From Sceloporus undulatus (Eukaryota; Chordata; Lepidosauria; Squamata; Phrynosomatidae), in assembly GCF_019175285.1 (NCBI RefSeq), contig NC_056523.1:206150247-206214246 (forward strand): a DNA stretch of 64,000 bases. Direction: 5' to 3'. The notes under the pieces are model-generated. The model did no database searches. It saw nothing but the letters and a program-made list of their open reading frames with translations, and had not been told where the DNA came from. A program made the position numbers and the translations under genes. Each line of letters begins with the position of its first letter. The stretch's first letter is position 1. Below, piece by piece: positions 31,001 through 46,000 of the stretch.

Positions 31001-34000
31001 GTAGATTTTGGCTATGATTGAAGAAGCCGCTGGCACAAGGATGTATGAGTGCAAGAAAATAGCTGCCCAGAAGACAATAGAGAAAAAAGAAGCAAAGCTT
31101 AAAGAAATTTGCACGGTACTAGAACTTTGTAATTAGTTTGTTTTGTTTCACTGCTGTTGCTTTTCAGGAATAGGACAGCTGATAAAGTTCGTTAAAGCAG
31201 ATTTGATAGTTTAAGGAGAATGAAAGAGATGTTGATACTGACTCTTATACATCACTTCCAGTCTTAAAGACTTCTTTGTTCTTTGCTTTGTGTATACATA
31301 TGTGCTTTCAAGTTGCCTGTCAAGTTATGGCAACCCTATGAGTTTCATAGCATTTTCTTAGGCAAGTATTACTCAGAATGCCATTGCCTTCCTCTGAAAT
31401 TTAGCCTATAGCACCTGATGTTCTTTGGTAGTCTCCCATCCAAGTATGGCCCAGACCTGACCCTGCTTAGCTTCCAAGATCCCTGGTATCTTTAGGGTAT
31501 TTAGGTCTTTTTACTTTTTAATTTTAAATTTTTATTAACCTGACTATGCCATCCACTTAAAGTATGATGAAAACATTTGGGAAAATAGAAAATAAAATGT
31601 TCTGGGGGTTTATTTTACAGATTTTAGAAGAAGAAATCACACCCACTTTGCAGAAACTGAAAGAGGTAATTCTGATTTAAACTACAAATGTTATGTTTTG
31701 CAATCCTTTGCAAGTTGATTCAGAAACAACATCTAAGCCCTCAGCCTATGTCTGTCTTTTCTCTCGCAGTCAGTCTTTTTAAAATATTTAAAATTTGATG
31801 TGAACTTGTGATCATACAGGTTTTAACTTGCTACAACAACTGCCTTAGTGTTTTGAATAAGGCTGAGTTCCAAAGCTTGTAAAAATTGCTTTTTAGACTG
31901 TAACTCTTAGAATCCTCAGACAGTGCAGCCACTGTTTTTGGGGTGTTTGGGAACTAATCCAAAATCTTTGGTATTGACTATTAATCTTCTTGTTCCTGTC
32001 ATTTAATTTTTATAAGCAGACAGATTAGTATTAGACTGGGCAGGAGATGGCTGCTGGATGCTATAGAATGGGATTTGGACAGCCATTCCTTGAAGTGAAT
32101 TATGAAACAGCATAAACAGAAAATGGTGCAAGTACTATGTGATTTTATTGTTTCTGATACTCAGTGATACACACCACTCTAGAACCAATTTAAGTGAAGG
32201 ATGGAATAAATTTCTTTTAAATGAGTAGCTCACAATATCATTTAACTTGAACCCTGTTTCTCTTATGCCTTTTTAATGGGCAAAATAGATTTTGATGTAT
32301 GTACTTCATTTCTCTTACTTTTGAGAGAAAGTCAGGTGGGCCCATATGCTGGAGGAATATTTTCTCAGTCAATAATCTGACTGAGTTTTCCTGTGAAATT
32401 AACACTGATCATCGCTGGCCATGCATTCTGTAGTTATTACTATACTTGGCAAAATTATGTGTGTGGAATCCCATACATGCCATGGGACTTCCCTTGCTTC
32501 ACCTTCAGCCCTACATGCCCTTCCAAAATCTGCTCTGGAGTTTCTTTTGTTCTTTTAGAGCAAAGTGGGAGCGGGGAAATGATCTCCCCATTGTCCTGCT
32601 GAGGGAAGCTGATCTGTTGTTGGGTGTGCTGAATTAATACAGCCCATTCTTTCATCTTAGCTTGGAATAATGTCTTATCATATTGGTTGTCTTTCCAGGA
32701 ACGATCCTCCTATTTGGAATACCAAAAGGTTATGCGAGAGATAGAACATCTGAGTCGTCTCTATATTGCATATCAGTTTGGGTTAGCTGAAGAAACCAAA
32801 GCACATTCTGCTGATGTGCTAAAGGAAATGGAAGACAATATTTCAAAATGTCAAGAAAAGATCACCGAGAATGAGAAGGCGGCAAAGGAACTCAGCAAAG
32901 AAATATCAGAAATGGAAAAGAAAAGGGATCAAGTAAGACCTGTTAAGCTGTTCTTGAAATTTGCTGATGCAGGGAATTAAAAATCAAAATTTCTTTTATG
33001 GAATATGTACTATCTATTCAATTACATTTCATTGACAGTTGCATTAGTTAATTTTAAGCAGTAAGTAATTCAGTAGTATATGAGTTCTTGACTTTAGGGC
33101 AACCAATAGCTAGCTACATTCTAATCGTAGAAATACAGTCAGCCCTCCCTATGTGTGGATTCTGCATATGGATTTAACCAACCACAGTTTGAATTAAAAA
33201 AAAAAAAATCCAAAAAGCAAATTTTGGTTTTGCCATTTTATAGAAGGGATACCATTTTATGCATGTAATGGGACTTCAGCATCCACGTCTTTTGGTATCC
33301 ACATGGGATCCTGGAACCAAACCCCAGATATCAAGGGCCCACTGTAAATAAAACAACTGAGCAGCTGTAGTAGAGGTTATAATTTGAGACCACCAAACAC
33401 TCTCTGTTTCAAGAACCCTGAATGAAGGAGGCTGAGGTAGGCTAAGCTCTTATAGAGGATCTCCCCAAAAACCAGTCTTCTAAGCTGACAATTTGCCCAA
33501 AGCAGTGATCCTAACAGTATGGCTGTTAGTTAGGCTGTTCCTGAAAAGTAAATTATACTGTAGCACTTGCAAGATAAAACTTCAAACAGTTTCTCATCTC
33601 TGCCTCAGCTGGCATAGAGATATCTAATGAGCTGTGCTGTTAATAACAAACAAGATGATTCTTTATCATTGTTCCTGAAGGTATTTGAGGATTCTTCCCA
33701 AGGGCAGATTCCCAAAACACAGTTTATTATCCCTTCCTTCCTCTCCACTTTCTGGTGGTGTCACTTTTCTGTGAGACATGTTAAGTGGACTGACACTTTT
33801 CAGACACACTTGCAAATATATAGAAGGCTTGGCTAACAGTTGGTATATTTGTAGGAATTTGGTGGTGTGCTTCATTCACTTGAAGAAGCTCTTGCTGAAG
33901 TTCAGAGAACTGATACCAAAGTGCAAAGTACACTGGATATCAAAAAGCAAAACTTGGCAAGTGAAGAAAAAAGGCACAGAGAGCTGGTGAAATGCATGCA

Positions 34001-37000
34001 AGAGGTCAGTGGGGGTACATTTTCTGTTAAATTACATACTCTTTTTCACACAACTATGCTTAGGCTGCTTCAAAATTAAGAATACAGTACTATTAGGCAA
34101 TATGCCTTCCCACTACAATCCATTATCTAAATCTGATTCAAAGACATAGCTTTGTTAATCTGGAAAAATCAGTATGCAAAGGGATTTTGTAGCACCTTTG
34201 AGACTAACTGAGAGAGAGAAGTTGGTAGCATGAGCTTTTGTAGTCTTGAGTCTACTTCCCCTGATGCATGGAATGGGGTGCAAAGCCCAGGAACAAACCT
34301 GTGTAAGCAAGCTGTGTGCGAATGTCCATAGAAATGTAAAACTTTGTGGGTGTTGAGATGAGGTGACAAATTCAGTTTTAACAGTGCGATGGTCATTGGG
34401 GGACAAGGCAGGAGGAAGGATGTTGCCTAAAACCAAGGGGAGTAGGCATGAATGAGAATTGGAATGTAGTGTGGGAACTAGAAAGGTGATGTGATAACCT
34501 GGCTAAAAGCACCCTTATTAGGCAGGGGTGTTAGCCAGTACTATAATATCTGTAGTGTGCCAATAAATCCTGTATTAGACTAGAGTAGAGCCATTAAATC
34601 AATCAGACTGACCTATGTTGACTCACCGCTACAATTGATTCAGTAGGTCAACTCTAGTTGGGATTAGCCAACAAGATTCCAGCCCATGTTCATTAGGTAC
34701 AATATCACAACCTGCTATAGGATATTCCCTCAGTTTCAAAACTCAGTCTTAATGCACAAGGGATTGCTGTGTTTGGCCCCTAGGCAGCTGTCAGCATATT
34801 CTGCTATTCAGCTCCAAAGGTGGAGTAGAGAATAAGGTTTCACACACAGTCGCTGCAGTGAAGCCAGGAACCAGAAATCCGAACCTGATCTACTCAGAGG
34901 CAAGTCCCACTGAATTCCACAGAGTTCATATGCTTGCTTGAGACTAGGTCCAACTGAACATATTGGGGCTTAATTCTGCATAGAGATGTCCAAGAGTACT
35001 TTGAAGTGGAGGAGCAGGCTCTAACAACAAAGACTGTGCTTTTGCATGCACAGAACAAATCGTTCATTTCTTTCTCTCCAGACTAGGGGTAAAGCTGAAC
35101 TATAAAGATTATTGGGTATTGCTGCACGTTAGGCTGGGAAAGTCTTTGTAAAACAACAACAAAAAGATTTGCTACTGGCCTTTGTAGACTAGGTTCAGCT
35201 TTGTGGCTTTCAGTTCACCTGGGCTGCTTAAATTTATGTCAAGTTGTTTCATCTTCCAACTCTATGATTCTATGATGTTTTAATTTATATAAAATGTCTT
35301 CCTGTAGGATTCTAAAGCTGTGGTCTCAAAGGAAAAAGAAGTCAAGAAGATAACAGATGCACTGAGTGCTCTTCGTGAAGCCAGTAATAAAGACACTGAG
35401 GCCTTGGCTGCTGCACAACAACATTTCAATGCTGTGTCAGCTGGTCTGTCAAGTAGTGAAGATGGAGAAGATGCCACTCTTGCTGGACAGATGATGGCCT
35501 GCAAGAATGATATAAGCAAGGCACAAACAGAAGCTAAACAAGTAAGCATCTGTACATGTGTATTCCTATGTCAGCCTGAAAGTTTTTGTAGGAATACCAC
35601 TAAAGAGCAGGAATGAGACGATAAAAGCACAAGCAGCAGTAAGCAGAAGTATGTCAGGACAAGGAACCAATGAAAGACTGCTCCTTCTATATCAACTGAA
35701 AAATTTATCTCTTTCCCAAGGGCCAACTCCTACTCCCGTCTTTCTTTAACTTCACTTCCCAAAATTAGCTTTCTCCCTTTCATTTTAATGAACAATGCAA
35801 AATGAATTGTTTCTTTAAAAAACTGAAAGAGGATATACTGTAGTGTTAATATTTTAGATGTTTCATGTTCCAATGTGGATAATGTTTTAGTCAGCATATC
35901 TGGCAAAACATCAACTCTTAATCTAAGTCTTTTGTTCTAGACTTGCTTTGGGTTTTATTATGATCTGCTATGAGAGTGTATTACAGTTCAAGTCTTAGGC
36001 ATGTTCTGGTTTCCCTTTGTAGGCAGAGATGAAGCTGAAACATGCTCAGCAGGAGCTCAAGACCAAACAAGCTGAAGTGAAGAAAATGGATAGTGGATAT
36101 AAGAAAGACCAAGATGCTTTTGAAGCAGTCAAAAAGCAGAAAGAGAAACTTGAAAACGAAATGAAGAAGCTGAACTATGAAGGTATGCTCAAGTCTTCTC
36201 AGTTGAAACAATAGATAAAGAGTGAAGGGAGGAGAGAGGGAAATGTCCAATTAACAATTTGTAAGCCGCTCTGATAGCCTTTTGGCTGAAGAGCGAGGTA
36301 TAAGTAAGTAAATAAATATTATTATTATTATTATTATTATTAATGAGAAACGTGTAGAGATATAAAGATAATACACTAAGTGCATGAAGCTACTGAAACA
36401 GGAGGCTGCTCAGCATTGCTCGGCTGCTATTGCCTCCACCTCCTTCCAGTGGTCCAAACAAATACGAATATTTTTATGCAATAAGAGTATAATATCCACC
36501 TTTAAAGAAACAGATAATGTTGAAAACAAATGTAACCAGGTGCAGAAATGTATGATACCCACAATATATATTTAGAACAGGGGTGGGCAGCTGGGAAGGG
36601 GGAGGAGGCCCGTGTTCCCCCCCAGTTGACTGTATTGCATTTTAGTGTGCCAGAAATGATGTCATGTCACTTCTAGCTATGAGGCCTATTTACCCTAAAG
36701 GTACTAAATCCTGTCTGAACTTGGGAGATGAGCAGGAGCAGCCCTGTTTAGTACTTGGATGGGAAACTCAACAAATACTAGGTGCTGTAGGCTGTATTTC
36801 AGAGGAAGGAACTGATCAAACAAACCATCTCTGAATATTCTTTGCCTAAGAAAATGCTATCCAATTCATGAGTCTCCATAAGTTGACAGGTGATTTGAAG
36901 ACACATAACATACTGAAATTTAAGATGGGGAGGTATAGACACACGGACACTCCGACATGGTATTCTTGAATAATATGGTCTAAGTTAAGCAAGACAGGAG

Positions 37001-40000
37001 ACAAACTTTTAACGCAGGCATGCTGATGTTGTATGTATATGAACAAGTGCATGTGGTAATAGAAAAACAGAACTGGTATCACATGTTTAAAATGGGTATG
37101 GTTCAGTTTAAAGTGGAACCTGGTTATTTCTGGCACCTAAATCAAAGTTGTTACCAGCTTCACACATTTTGTGGAAGTTCTATATGAGCTGTGTGTTTGT
37201 GTCCATGCTGAAACCTTGTAAACAGTAAGCCGAGGATTTCTATGTGTTGGCTATTCCAGATAAAAAAGAAGAAAACCTTTTAGAAAAACAAAGGGAGTTG
37301 TCTCGTGTAGTTAACCACTTGAGAGAATCCTATGAAGTTTTAATGACCAAGTTCCCCAATCTGCGTTTTGAGTACAGGTAAGGCTATGGAACAATCTGTT
37401 CAGTAAAAACAACCTTCCCAAGACCTAGTGCCCCACCAACATAGTCAATGGCCAGGATGGAAATTAATCATGAATATTCTGGAATACAGATGGTAGAGCA
37501 GGCTTGGGCAACAGGGGCAAATGTGTGGGGCATTTATTTTTTACTATTCAAAGTCTCCAGGGACATCACAAATTGCCAAAAATGAAAAGCTGGGGGTGGG
37601 GTACTGACAGTGACCCTATCTCCACTTCTGTTTTTGGAAGACTGCTAGTTTATGATGATAAACAACACAGGTGGGTCTACAACCTATTTAAAAGGTGAAT
37701 TGTCATGTCTGGAGACCTTTTTGTTTAAGAAATAGTGGGGTTTAGATGGGTCAAGGACTGCAAAAACCCCACACTCCCATCCCTGAGGTAGAAGAAGGCT
37801 ACATTATAATGCCTTCTGTTGAAACAAGGAAGTGGAGGAAAATCCATTAGCTATTCATTTTGGCAGGGCTGTACTTAGCAGTAGTGGAATTTCTAACTAT
37901 GTTAATTTGTTTTAAGGGATCCAGAAAGAAACTGGAACCCAAATCATGTCAAGGGGCTTGTGGCGTCTCTGATTACTGTGAAAGATGTCTCTACGGCAAC
38001 AGCACTAGAAGTGGTTGCTGGTGGTCGACTGTACAATGTGGTGGTGGACACAGAGGTATGTTCTTCATAGATTTAGTTAATTAAAAGAGAAATATGCAGC
38101 TTGTTAAGGACATTCCACACTTTAGGTAGCAGCAAGCTAAGGTTGGACCACTATTATAGTATAGTTCATTGTCTTTAGTCTCCAGATGTTATGAACTTCA
38201 ACTCCCAGAGGTTCCAGCCAGCTTGATCAGTGGTCAGAAATTCTGGAAACTGAAACCTCAAACTTCCGGAAGACCAAAGTTCAAAAACCACTGGTGTAGG
38301 TGACACTTACTTGTAATCAGTCCTAGCTCTTGTGGCTGTGCCTATGTATCATGCACCTGTGTATTACTTAATCATGCATTATATTGTTACCAGAATTTGG
38401 AGAAATTTTTGGTTTTTGTTTAAACTTTGGAAAAATAACTCTTTCAAAACTCTGGATTTTAGGTGTGCACACAAGAAGGTAATGTGTGAAGTCAGGTTGT
38501 TAATCTTGATAATTACCATGTGTGTGCCTATATTAGCCTGGTTAGAACTAGCCTTTATGTTTTAACCAATCTGAAGCTTTTAATCTCTCAGAAGGCATTT
38601 TATATTACTACAGTACAACCTATTATTTTAAAACCAGTTATGAATTAAAGCTATTAGCATGTAAGTAAAGCAATTTCTGACCTTTGTTCCTTTGTTTATT
38701 AGGTTACTGGCAAAAAATTGCTAGAAAAGGGTGAACTGAAGCGTCGCTACACCATTATTCCATTGAACAAAATCTCAGCGAAATGTATCGGGAAAGAAGC
38801 TGTGAGAGTGGCCAAATCCTTGGTATGCACTGTGTGGATAACTGTCTTGATGATTAATTTTCTTATGTAGAGTTTGCATTTTTTGTTGTTGTTGTTGTTG
38901 TTGTTGGTTTGTTTGTTTGATTTTTTTGGTTAGGTTTCTTCTTACTTTAAAGTTACAATGCCTCTATTGCAGGCTGTATAAGTGGCTTACAGTGGTTACG
39001 CTGAGATTGGGGCTGCTGCCACACTACAAAATTAATGCAGTTTGACACCACTTCAACCATCATGGCTCCATCCTGTGGAAACCTGGGAGTTGTAGTTTGT
39101 TTTGCCACCAGAGCCCTGTGATAGCAAAGGCTAAACAAAACTGCACACCCCGAAATTCCATAGCACTGAGCAGTTAAAGTGGTGTCAAACCATTAATTCT
39201 GTAGTGTAGATGCAGCCAGGGATGCATAACTGGCTAGCATGCTGTTTTTCCTCTATCCTGCCGTTTTCCATGCCATCTGCTCCAAAGGGTACCCCAGACT
39301 TGTTGACAAAGTTTTGTGGGGACGTTTGTGCCTGCAGCTCAGGAAAGAGAGTCACCATTCCTCTGATGGAAATAGTTCTGTCGGTATAATAACTGCATTG
39401 GATTCAGCCTTTTAACTCAGTGGTTCCCAACTTTTTCTATGCCCCATAACTCAGAAAATGTTAGATTAATGTTCGCACCCCCTACAAAAATAATACCACA
39501 ATTGAAGAAGTCTAATTTCTAATGTTTGAACCACAAATTGAACCACATACATTCCTGGAAGCATATCCAGGAGTAACTATGTTAGCCATATAGCAAAGTA
39601 CAATAACATCCAACATCCACAAAACAGTGATACCTTTATTGGAGCAACCAAAATGCATGTATGCAACAATATACATGTTGCAAGCTTTCAGTACACCACT
39701 GGCTTCTTCCTCAGGCAAGGTGTTAAAAATCAGAGGAGAAAGAAAGAAAAATGGCAGTGTTAGACATAGGCCTGCATTTTGACAAGATGTTATGGAGGTT
39801 GTCCTTAGTTAAGATGGTATGTAGGGCTACAACAACCACAGCATTGCAATAAAATGCAGACCTGTGACTAACATCATCACTTTTTAATTTCTTCCCTTGT
39901 ATGATTTTTAACACCTTTACCTGATGAAAAAGTCAATAGAGCTTCCAAAGTATGCAACACTTATATTGTGCATCTTGATTGGTCCAATAAAGGTATCACT

Positions 40001-43000
40001 GTTTTCTGGATTTTGGGTGTCATATACAATACTGTGAGTGAAGAAATTGAACTTTTAAAAAAGAACTTTTAACTCAGTGTTTAAATTGCAATTAACTGAG
40101 CAATTAGATTCTAATTTATTCAGAAACTAATGAGTGATGACTTGTGACTCTGCACTCCCCTTGAAATTCCATCTCTCAGTATCTGAGAATGCAGGCATCC
40201 CATGTTGGGAACCCCTGCTTTAACTGAACAATAGGTTGTGGAGAGATCATGGGACAACTACTCTAATCCAAAGAGTATGCTGCTGAATGCTGCCATGAAA
40301 GGGGGGGGGGGGGGGCACTGTAGTCCCCAAAAAATAACATTTCCAAGCTCAGTACCGATCCAGTATGACTAACTGAAATCGTGCTTTGATTTGGGGAAGT
40401 AAATCTTTTGAGTCTGGCTCTATTGTCACTATCCTTCTTAAAACCTCAATACAGTGTTAATGTTTTTCTTTTGAACTTTAGGTTGGTGATAACAACGTCC
40501 ATGTAGCCCTCAGCCTGGTGGGTTATGAGTCTGAAATTCAAAAGGCCATGGAATATGTCTTTGGGGGTACATTGGTTTGCGACAACATGGATAATGCCAA
40601 GAAAGTTACTTTTGATAAAAGAGTTATGACCAAAACTGTCACTCTTGGTGGAGACACATTTGATCCTCAAGGCACTCTCAGCGGAGGTAACGGCTATCTT
40701 TCATATTTCATTTTTCCTTTCTTATTACCTAGTTTGGGCTAAAACTAATTGTTCTATGCAGAATAAATTAGTTAAAATGAATAGTACCAGTGATGTCAAA
40801 GCTAAATTAAATCTCATTTATTTCAATGGATCACCTGTGGGTAGGATTAAAATCTGATTTAGCCTTTTATGTCCTTTATAAAAAAAAGTTATCTTTCTGT
40901 GCTCTGCTAAACTGGACGACTTATACTACTGACTTGCTGAAGCCCACACTTCTAATTTCATCCTATTTATGTCACAGGGCAGAGTGGTGGTCCATAGTTG
41001 ACATCTCTTATGCTTATGTTATAGGCTACAGGTGAATTTATGTATTATAGTTGTGATAACTGTGACCATCAGTTGCTTATACAGTATAACACAACCATCA
41101 TTGACCAGACAGCTCTAGTGACCTGATATCACTCTGCTTTTTAAGCAGTCCAATTTGTAGTCATAGCTATGGAATAGCCAGCCAGTTTTGATTGTCTTAC
41201 ATAAAGCTTCATTTAGGCCTGTTACAGACTGCCAAAATAAAGCTGCTTCGGGTCTCTTTGGAGGTATGCTATTTAAATGATGCATGGGTCCTAAGAGTCC
41301 GGAGGTCGCACCAAAGTCACACTCCATTCCTAAGCACTGGAGTGCAGCTTTAGTGCAGCTTCCGGATTCTTAGGACCCATGCATCATTTAAATAGCATAC
41401 CTCCAAAGAGACCCGAAGCAGCTTTATTTTGGCAGTCTGTAACAGGCCTTAAGTAACTATGACTGTCTCTTTTGTTCCATGAGCCAGGTGCCAGATCACA
41501 ATCTGCATCAGTTTTATCCAAGCTTCAGGAGGTGAAAGAGGTGCAAGAAGAATTAAAAGCAAAGGAGGCAGAACTACAGACGATAGGAAAGGAACTAGCA
41601 AGTCTGCAGGGCACTGCTGAAAAGTAAGTATTGGCTGATTTTGCATTGTATTTGAACATAGCAGTAGAAAGGAATTTCATTGGAAGACAGTGTGAAGCCC
41701 TGGCATGAAAAACCAAATCGTGGAAAAATTACCTTTTGGGACTAATCCCCCAGCCAGTATTGGGCAGTGGTCAAACCACCTGGGACCTTATGGGAGCTTT
41801 AAAACTGAAAAAAAGTAGCTTCACTTTGGAACTTCTTTTCTGTGGGAAAATCTGTAAATAGAAGAAAGACTAGCTTAACCTTTTGGAGGTACTGTATTCT
41901 GGAAGCTGTCTGAAGTAGTAATACCTCTGCAATAATTAAAGGGACCACAGTTGTACAACAACTGCACTACAAAAACACTAAAATGATCACAAGATAGTTG
42001 CTCTTTTTCTGAGAATTCTAAATAGATAATGCTGAATAGAAAATATTGCTAGTATCCACTCATCTTGTTTTTAAAGGAACAAATATGGTTGTGTTCAAGT
42101 GTATTTTTAAATTATTACTTTTATTAAGGTATCGTCACTTGAAGCAGCAGTGGGAGATGAAATCTGAAGAAGGCGAACTATTGCAAACCAAGTTGCAGCA
42201 AAGTGCCTACCACAAACAGCAGGAAGAGTTAGATACACTGAAAAAAACCATTGGTGAGAAGAAAACAATGGCCATGGTTATAACTGACAGTGTTTACTAC
42301 TGTAGTTGGTCGGAGTCTGTAAACATGGAGAGGGTTTGAATGAACATGTTTCTAATAATTTTTGGAAAGTAAGCAGTAAAATTGAATTCAAGTGCTTATT
42401 GGGAATTTTGTCTCTTCATGATGACATCCAATTATGGATTGTCATGTAATATAACACTTCCCCAAAGAGAATCTTTCTCCTAAATCTCCAGTTGCTTTTT
42501 ACATTGTGAGCTCAACTGATGTACCACACTCTTTCCTAACCTAGTGCTCTCCAGATGTTTGGGTTACAACTTGCCTCATGCCTGACCATTAGTTGTAATA
42601 CAAGAATGCCCAGCCAATGTTAGGTTGCGTCAGGCTGACAAGCATTGTAGTAATGACAGGAATATGGGGAAGGATGTGGCCATACTATTCAGGTGGGCCC
42701 ATCCTGTCAGCAGCCATCATAATGCAATGGCTGCCAGGACTGCACAGTTAAAGCCCTTGATGGCTGTTGATGTCCATGGAAGGCTGATAACATCTGCCCA
42801 AGTAGGAGCACTGAGCCACCATGCACCTATATTCCAGCTTCCAACAAGTGATTCCTACCAATATGGATAATGCCTTTCCATACAACAGCTATATGCTACC
42901 ATAAATACTTGCATGGAAAGTCACAATAGGCATGATGCCATCTTATCTATTAAGATCTTGTTAGGCCACTTCTCACCCAGGGCAGGTTACAGTATCAATC

Positions 43001-46000
43001 TTCCTCAACATAGTGTCTCCCAAATGTGTTGGACTACAGCTCCCACCATCCCCAGCTAATAAGGCAAATGACTGTGGTATGTTGGTTTTGGTTGATGTGA
43101 ATTGTGTTCCAGCACATGTAGAAGCTACCAGGTTGGAGAAAGCTGCATGAATAAAACAATGGTAATATTTACCTACTACAAGAATTAGCTATTTAAATTG
43201 AAAGTGATTAAGGATTATACAGTGTAAACTTGTTTCCTTCTTCAAAGGTAATACACTTCATTGTCTCTCCATGTTTTTTTTTTGGGGGGGGGGGTACTGT
43301 GGAAGGATTATGTTTAAAAAATAATTACTGCAGTGGGTTTTTTCCCCTATATAAAACTCTGAAATAATTCCATTCTGTTTCAGAGGAGAGTGAAGAGACT
43401 TTGAAGAAAACAAAAGAGGTACAAAAGAAAGCAGAGGAAAAACTCAAAGTGCTGGAACACAAAATGAAGAATGCTGAAGCAGAAAGAGAGAAAGAGTTGA
43501 AAAATGCCCAGCAGAAGCTAGATGGAGCCAAGAAAAAAGCTGATGCTTCCAGCAAAAAGATGAAAGAAAAGGAGCAGGTGAAATGCCTTTATAGCAGTAT
43601 AATAATTCCAAAAATTGGTGAGCTCAGAAGAGAAGTAAGCTGGATTGATGCCTGAATGTTTATTTTATTTATACAGAGTTTTCATGCTGAAGGTTGTTGA
43701 AACTTTTGATTGTTGCCAAACTAACTGTGAAAGTTTAGGGTGCTTAAGGAGAAGGGATGCTAGTTCTTTTTGGGTTTTCCTGTTAACATTTTGTACCTCT
43801 CTAGACATCAACAATAAACCATGGCTTTTGGTTCAAGAGCTTCCTCCTCTTCACGCTGTCACGAAGAGGAAATTGTAAGCTTCTGTTATTGTTTTGTTGT
43901 TTGTCTTAACAAGCTGGTTTATTTAAATAATGACACCTTTGAAACAAGCCCGTTTCCAATACAGTGGTTATGAAGCGGATGTGTTTCAGGAAACCATTAT
44001 TTTGAGATTATCTGATATAAAGCAAGATGTAAATATATTAATGTAGGGAGGGAGGAAGTGTGACCACAGTTTAGGATTATCTTAAAACCACGGCATAGAA
44101 TCACTTGCAGCAAGACAATTTTGTTACAGGTACTCGGGAACTCCTTAGCAGACATTTTGATATATAGAAGTGTTTCCTTGAAGATAGAAAGTATGAAAAC
44201 CAGTGTTCTCTGAGAAGCTAGTGTCTATTATTCCTGTGATGTGAGGAGGGACACATGCAGAGTAGGTTATACTTATCACTCAGAGAAAGACAGACAGGAA
44301 AATCGCATGATCAGCATTGCTGGCTAATGAATTTCCTCTAGATCCTTTGTTTCCCTTTCCTTCTGAAACTCATTCTAATCACAGCTAATGTTTGGCGCAC
44401 ATTCATTCCTTCTCTTTCTGTCTCCCGTTCCCTTTTATTCCTTTATATTTCCATGAGATTAGCATGGTGTAGTGATTTGAGTATAGGACTTGGATTCTGG
44501 AGAGATTGCAGTTTAATTCTCTGCTCAGCCATGGAAACCCATTGGATGGCCTTGGCCACGTTACACACTCTCAGCCCCAGAAAAACCCATGATAGAATCA
44601 CCATAAGTCAGAAATGACTTGAAGGCACACAGCAACAACAGCAAAACACCCGTACAGCTCAATCCTATGACATAAGCCGCATGTGATTCAGTGCTGTTTT
44701 CTCCTAAGTTGCTGTGTATCAAATTGCTTCTCTAATATTTATTGGCTTTTGTTTGTTCATTCAGGAAGTTGAAGCTTTGGTGTTAGAACTGGAAGAACTA
44801 AAACGCGAACAGACCTCTTATGAGCAACAGATTGAGGCTGTGAATGAAGCTATTAAATCATTCCAAGAACAGATTGAGGTTATATCTGCAGAAGTAGCAA
44901 AGAACAAGGTTAGTTTTGCCATTCTGCTTTACTGGAAAACATACTCTGTCCCCATACCCAACATGTTTTGCCTGGAACTCTCAACAGCCTACCAGTCATT
45001 CAAGATAATTGATGCTCCTCCTTGGCAACCAGCTTTTGTTGCTTTGAGAAAAGGGTTTGAGGTCATGGTCCAGGCAAGCTCCTTGTTCTTAAAGGAGTTT
45101 GCTGCTAGACAGTCTGCACCCCACTATTTGTCTCTAGATTTGCAACTGGAAGGACAGGATTTGCCCCTCAAAGGACCAGAACCTATCAGTTTGTAATTCA
45201 TACTCTTTTCCTTTTCCTTTTACATCTGAATATGATTTCCTTGTATTTAAATATTTAATTTAAATTAATGCTAACCTAATCTGGAGTATATGGTTTCATT
45301 TGCTGTTCAGGAAAACGTGAAGAAAGCTCAAGATGAACTGGCTAAGCAAAAAGCAGTGGTGATGGCCCAGGATAAAGCAATTAAAGCAAAATCCACCGAG
45401 GTTGTAAAGTACAAAGAACAAAACAATGAATCACAACTGAAGATTAAAGAATTAGAACACAATATCAGTAAACACAAGCGGGAGGCTTCTGATGCTTCTG
45501 CAAAGGTACTGTATCACTATATCTCATTCCTCAACAGCAATTTCCTACTCCTATAATTAAAAGGTCATTTTTAAAAAAACACTAGATTCCAGCCCTCTGT
45601 ATCCACAGACTCTGAATTCATGGATTCAGCCACCCACAGCTTGAAAATGTAGTTTTAAAAATTCGGAAAACAAATCTTGATTTTGACATTTTATATAAAG
45701 GACCCCATTTTGCTACACCATTGTATATAATGAGACTTGAGCATCTGTAAGTTTTGGTATCCATGGGAGGTCCTGAAACCAAACTTCAGGGAATACCAAG
45801 AGCCCATTATATCAATAAGTCAGAATACATAGAGAACTGTGCTGTGACTACAACCACTCTTGGTCTCCTTTACTTATAAAAATCTGTTACCTGGCTGTTT
45901 CCCTGAGAAATGTAAAATTAAAGGAAACATCCATAGCACCAAAACACGCTTCCCTTTTTAACATTCTCCTTCCATACCTTAGAGTAAGTATGGCTACTAT

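Noticed and set aside
36690-36770. 5S rRNA-like sequence
   Set aside because: Only part of 5S is present, it is diverged and fused to a SINE tail; not a 5S gene.
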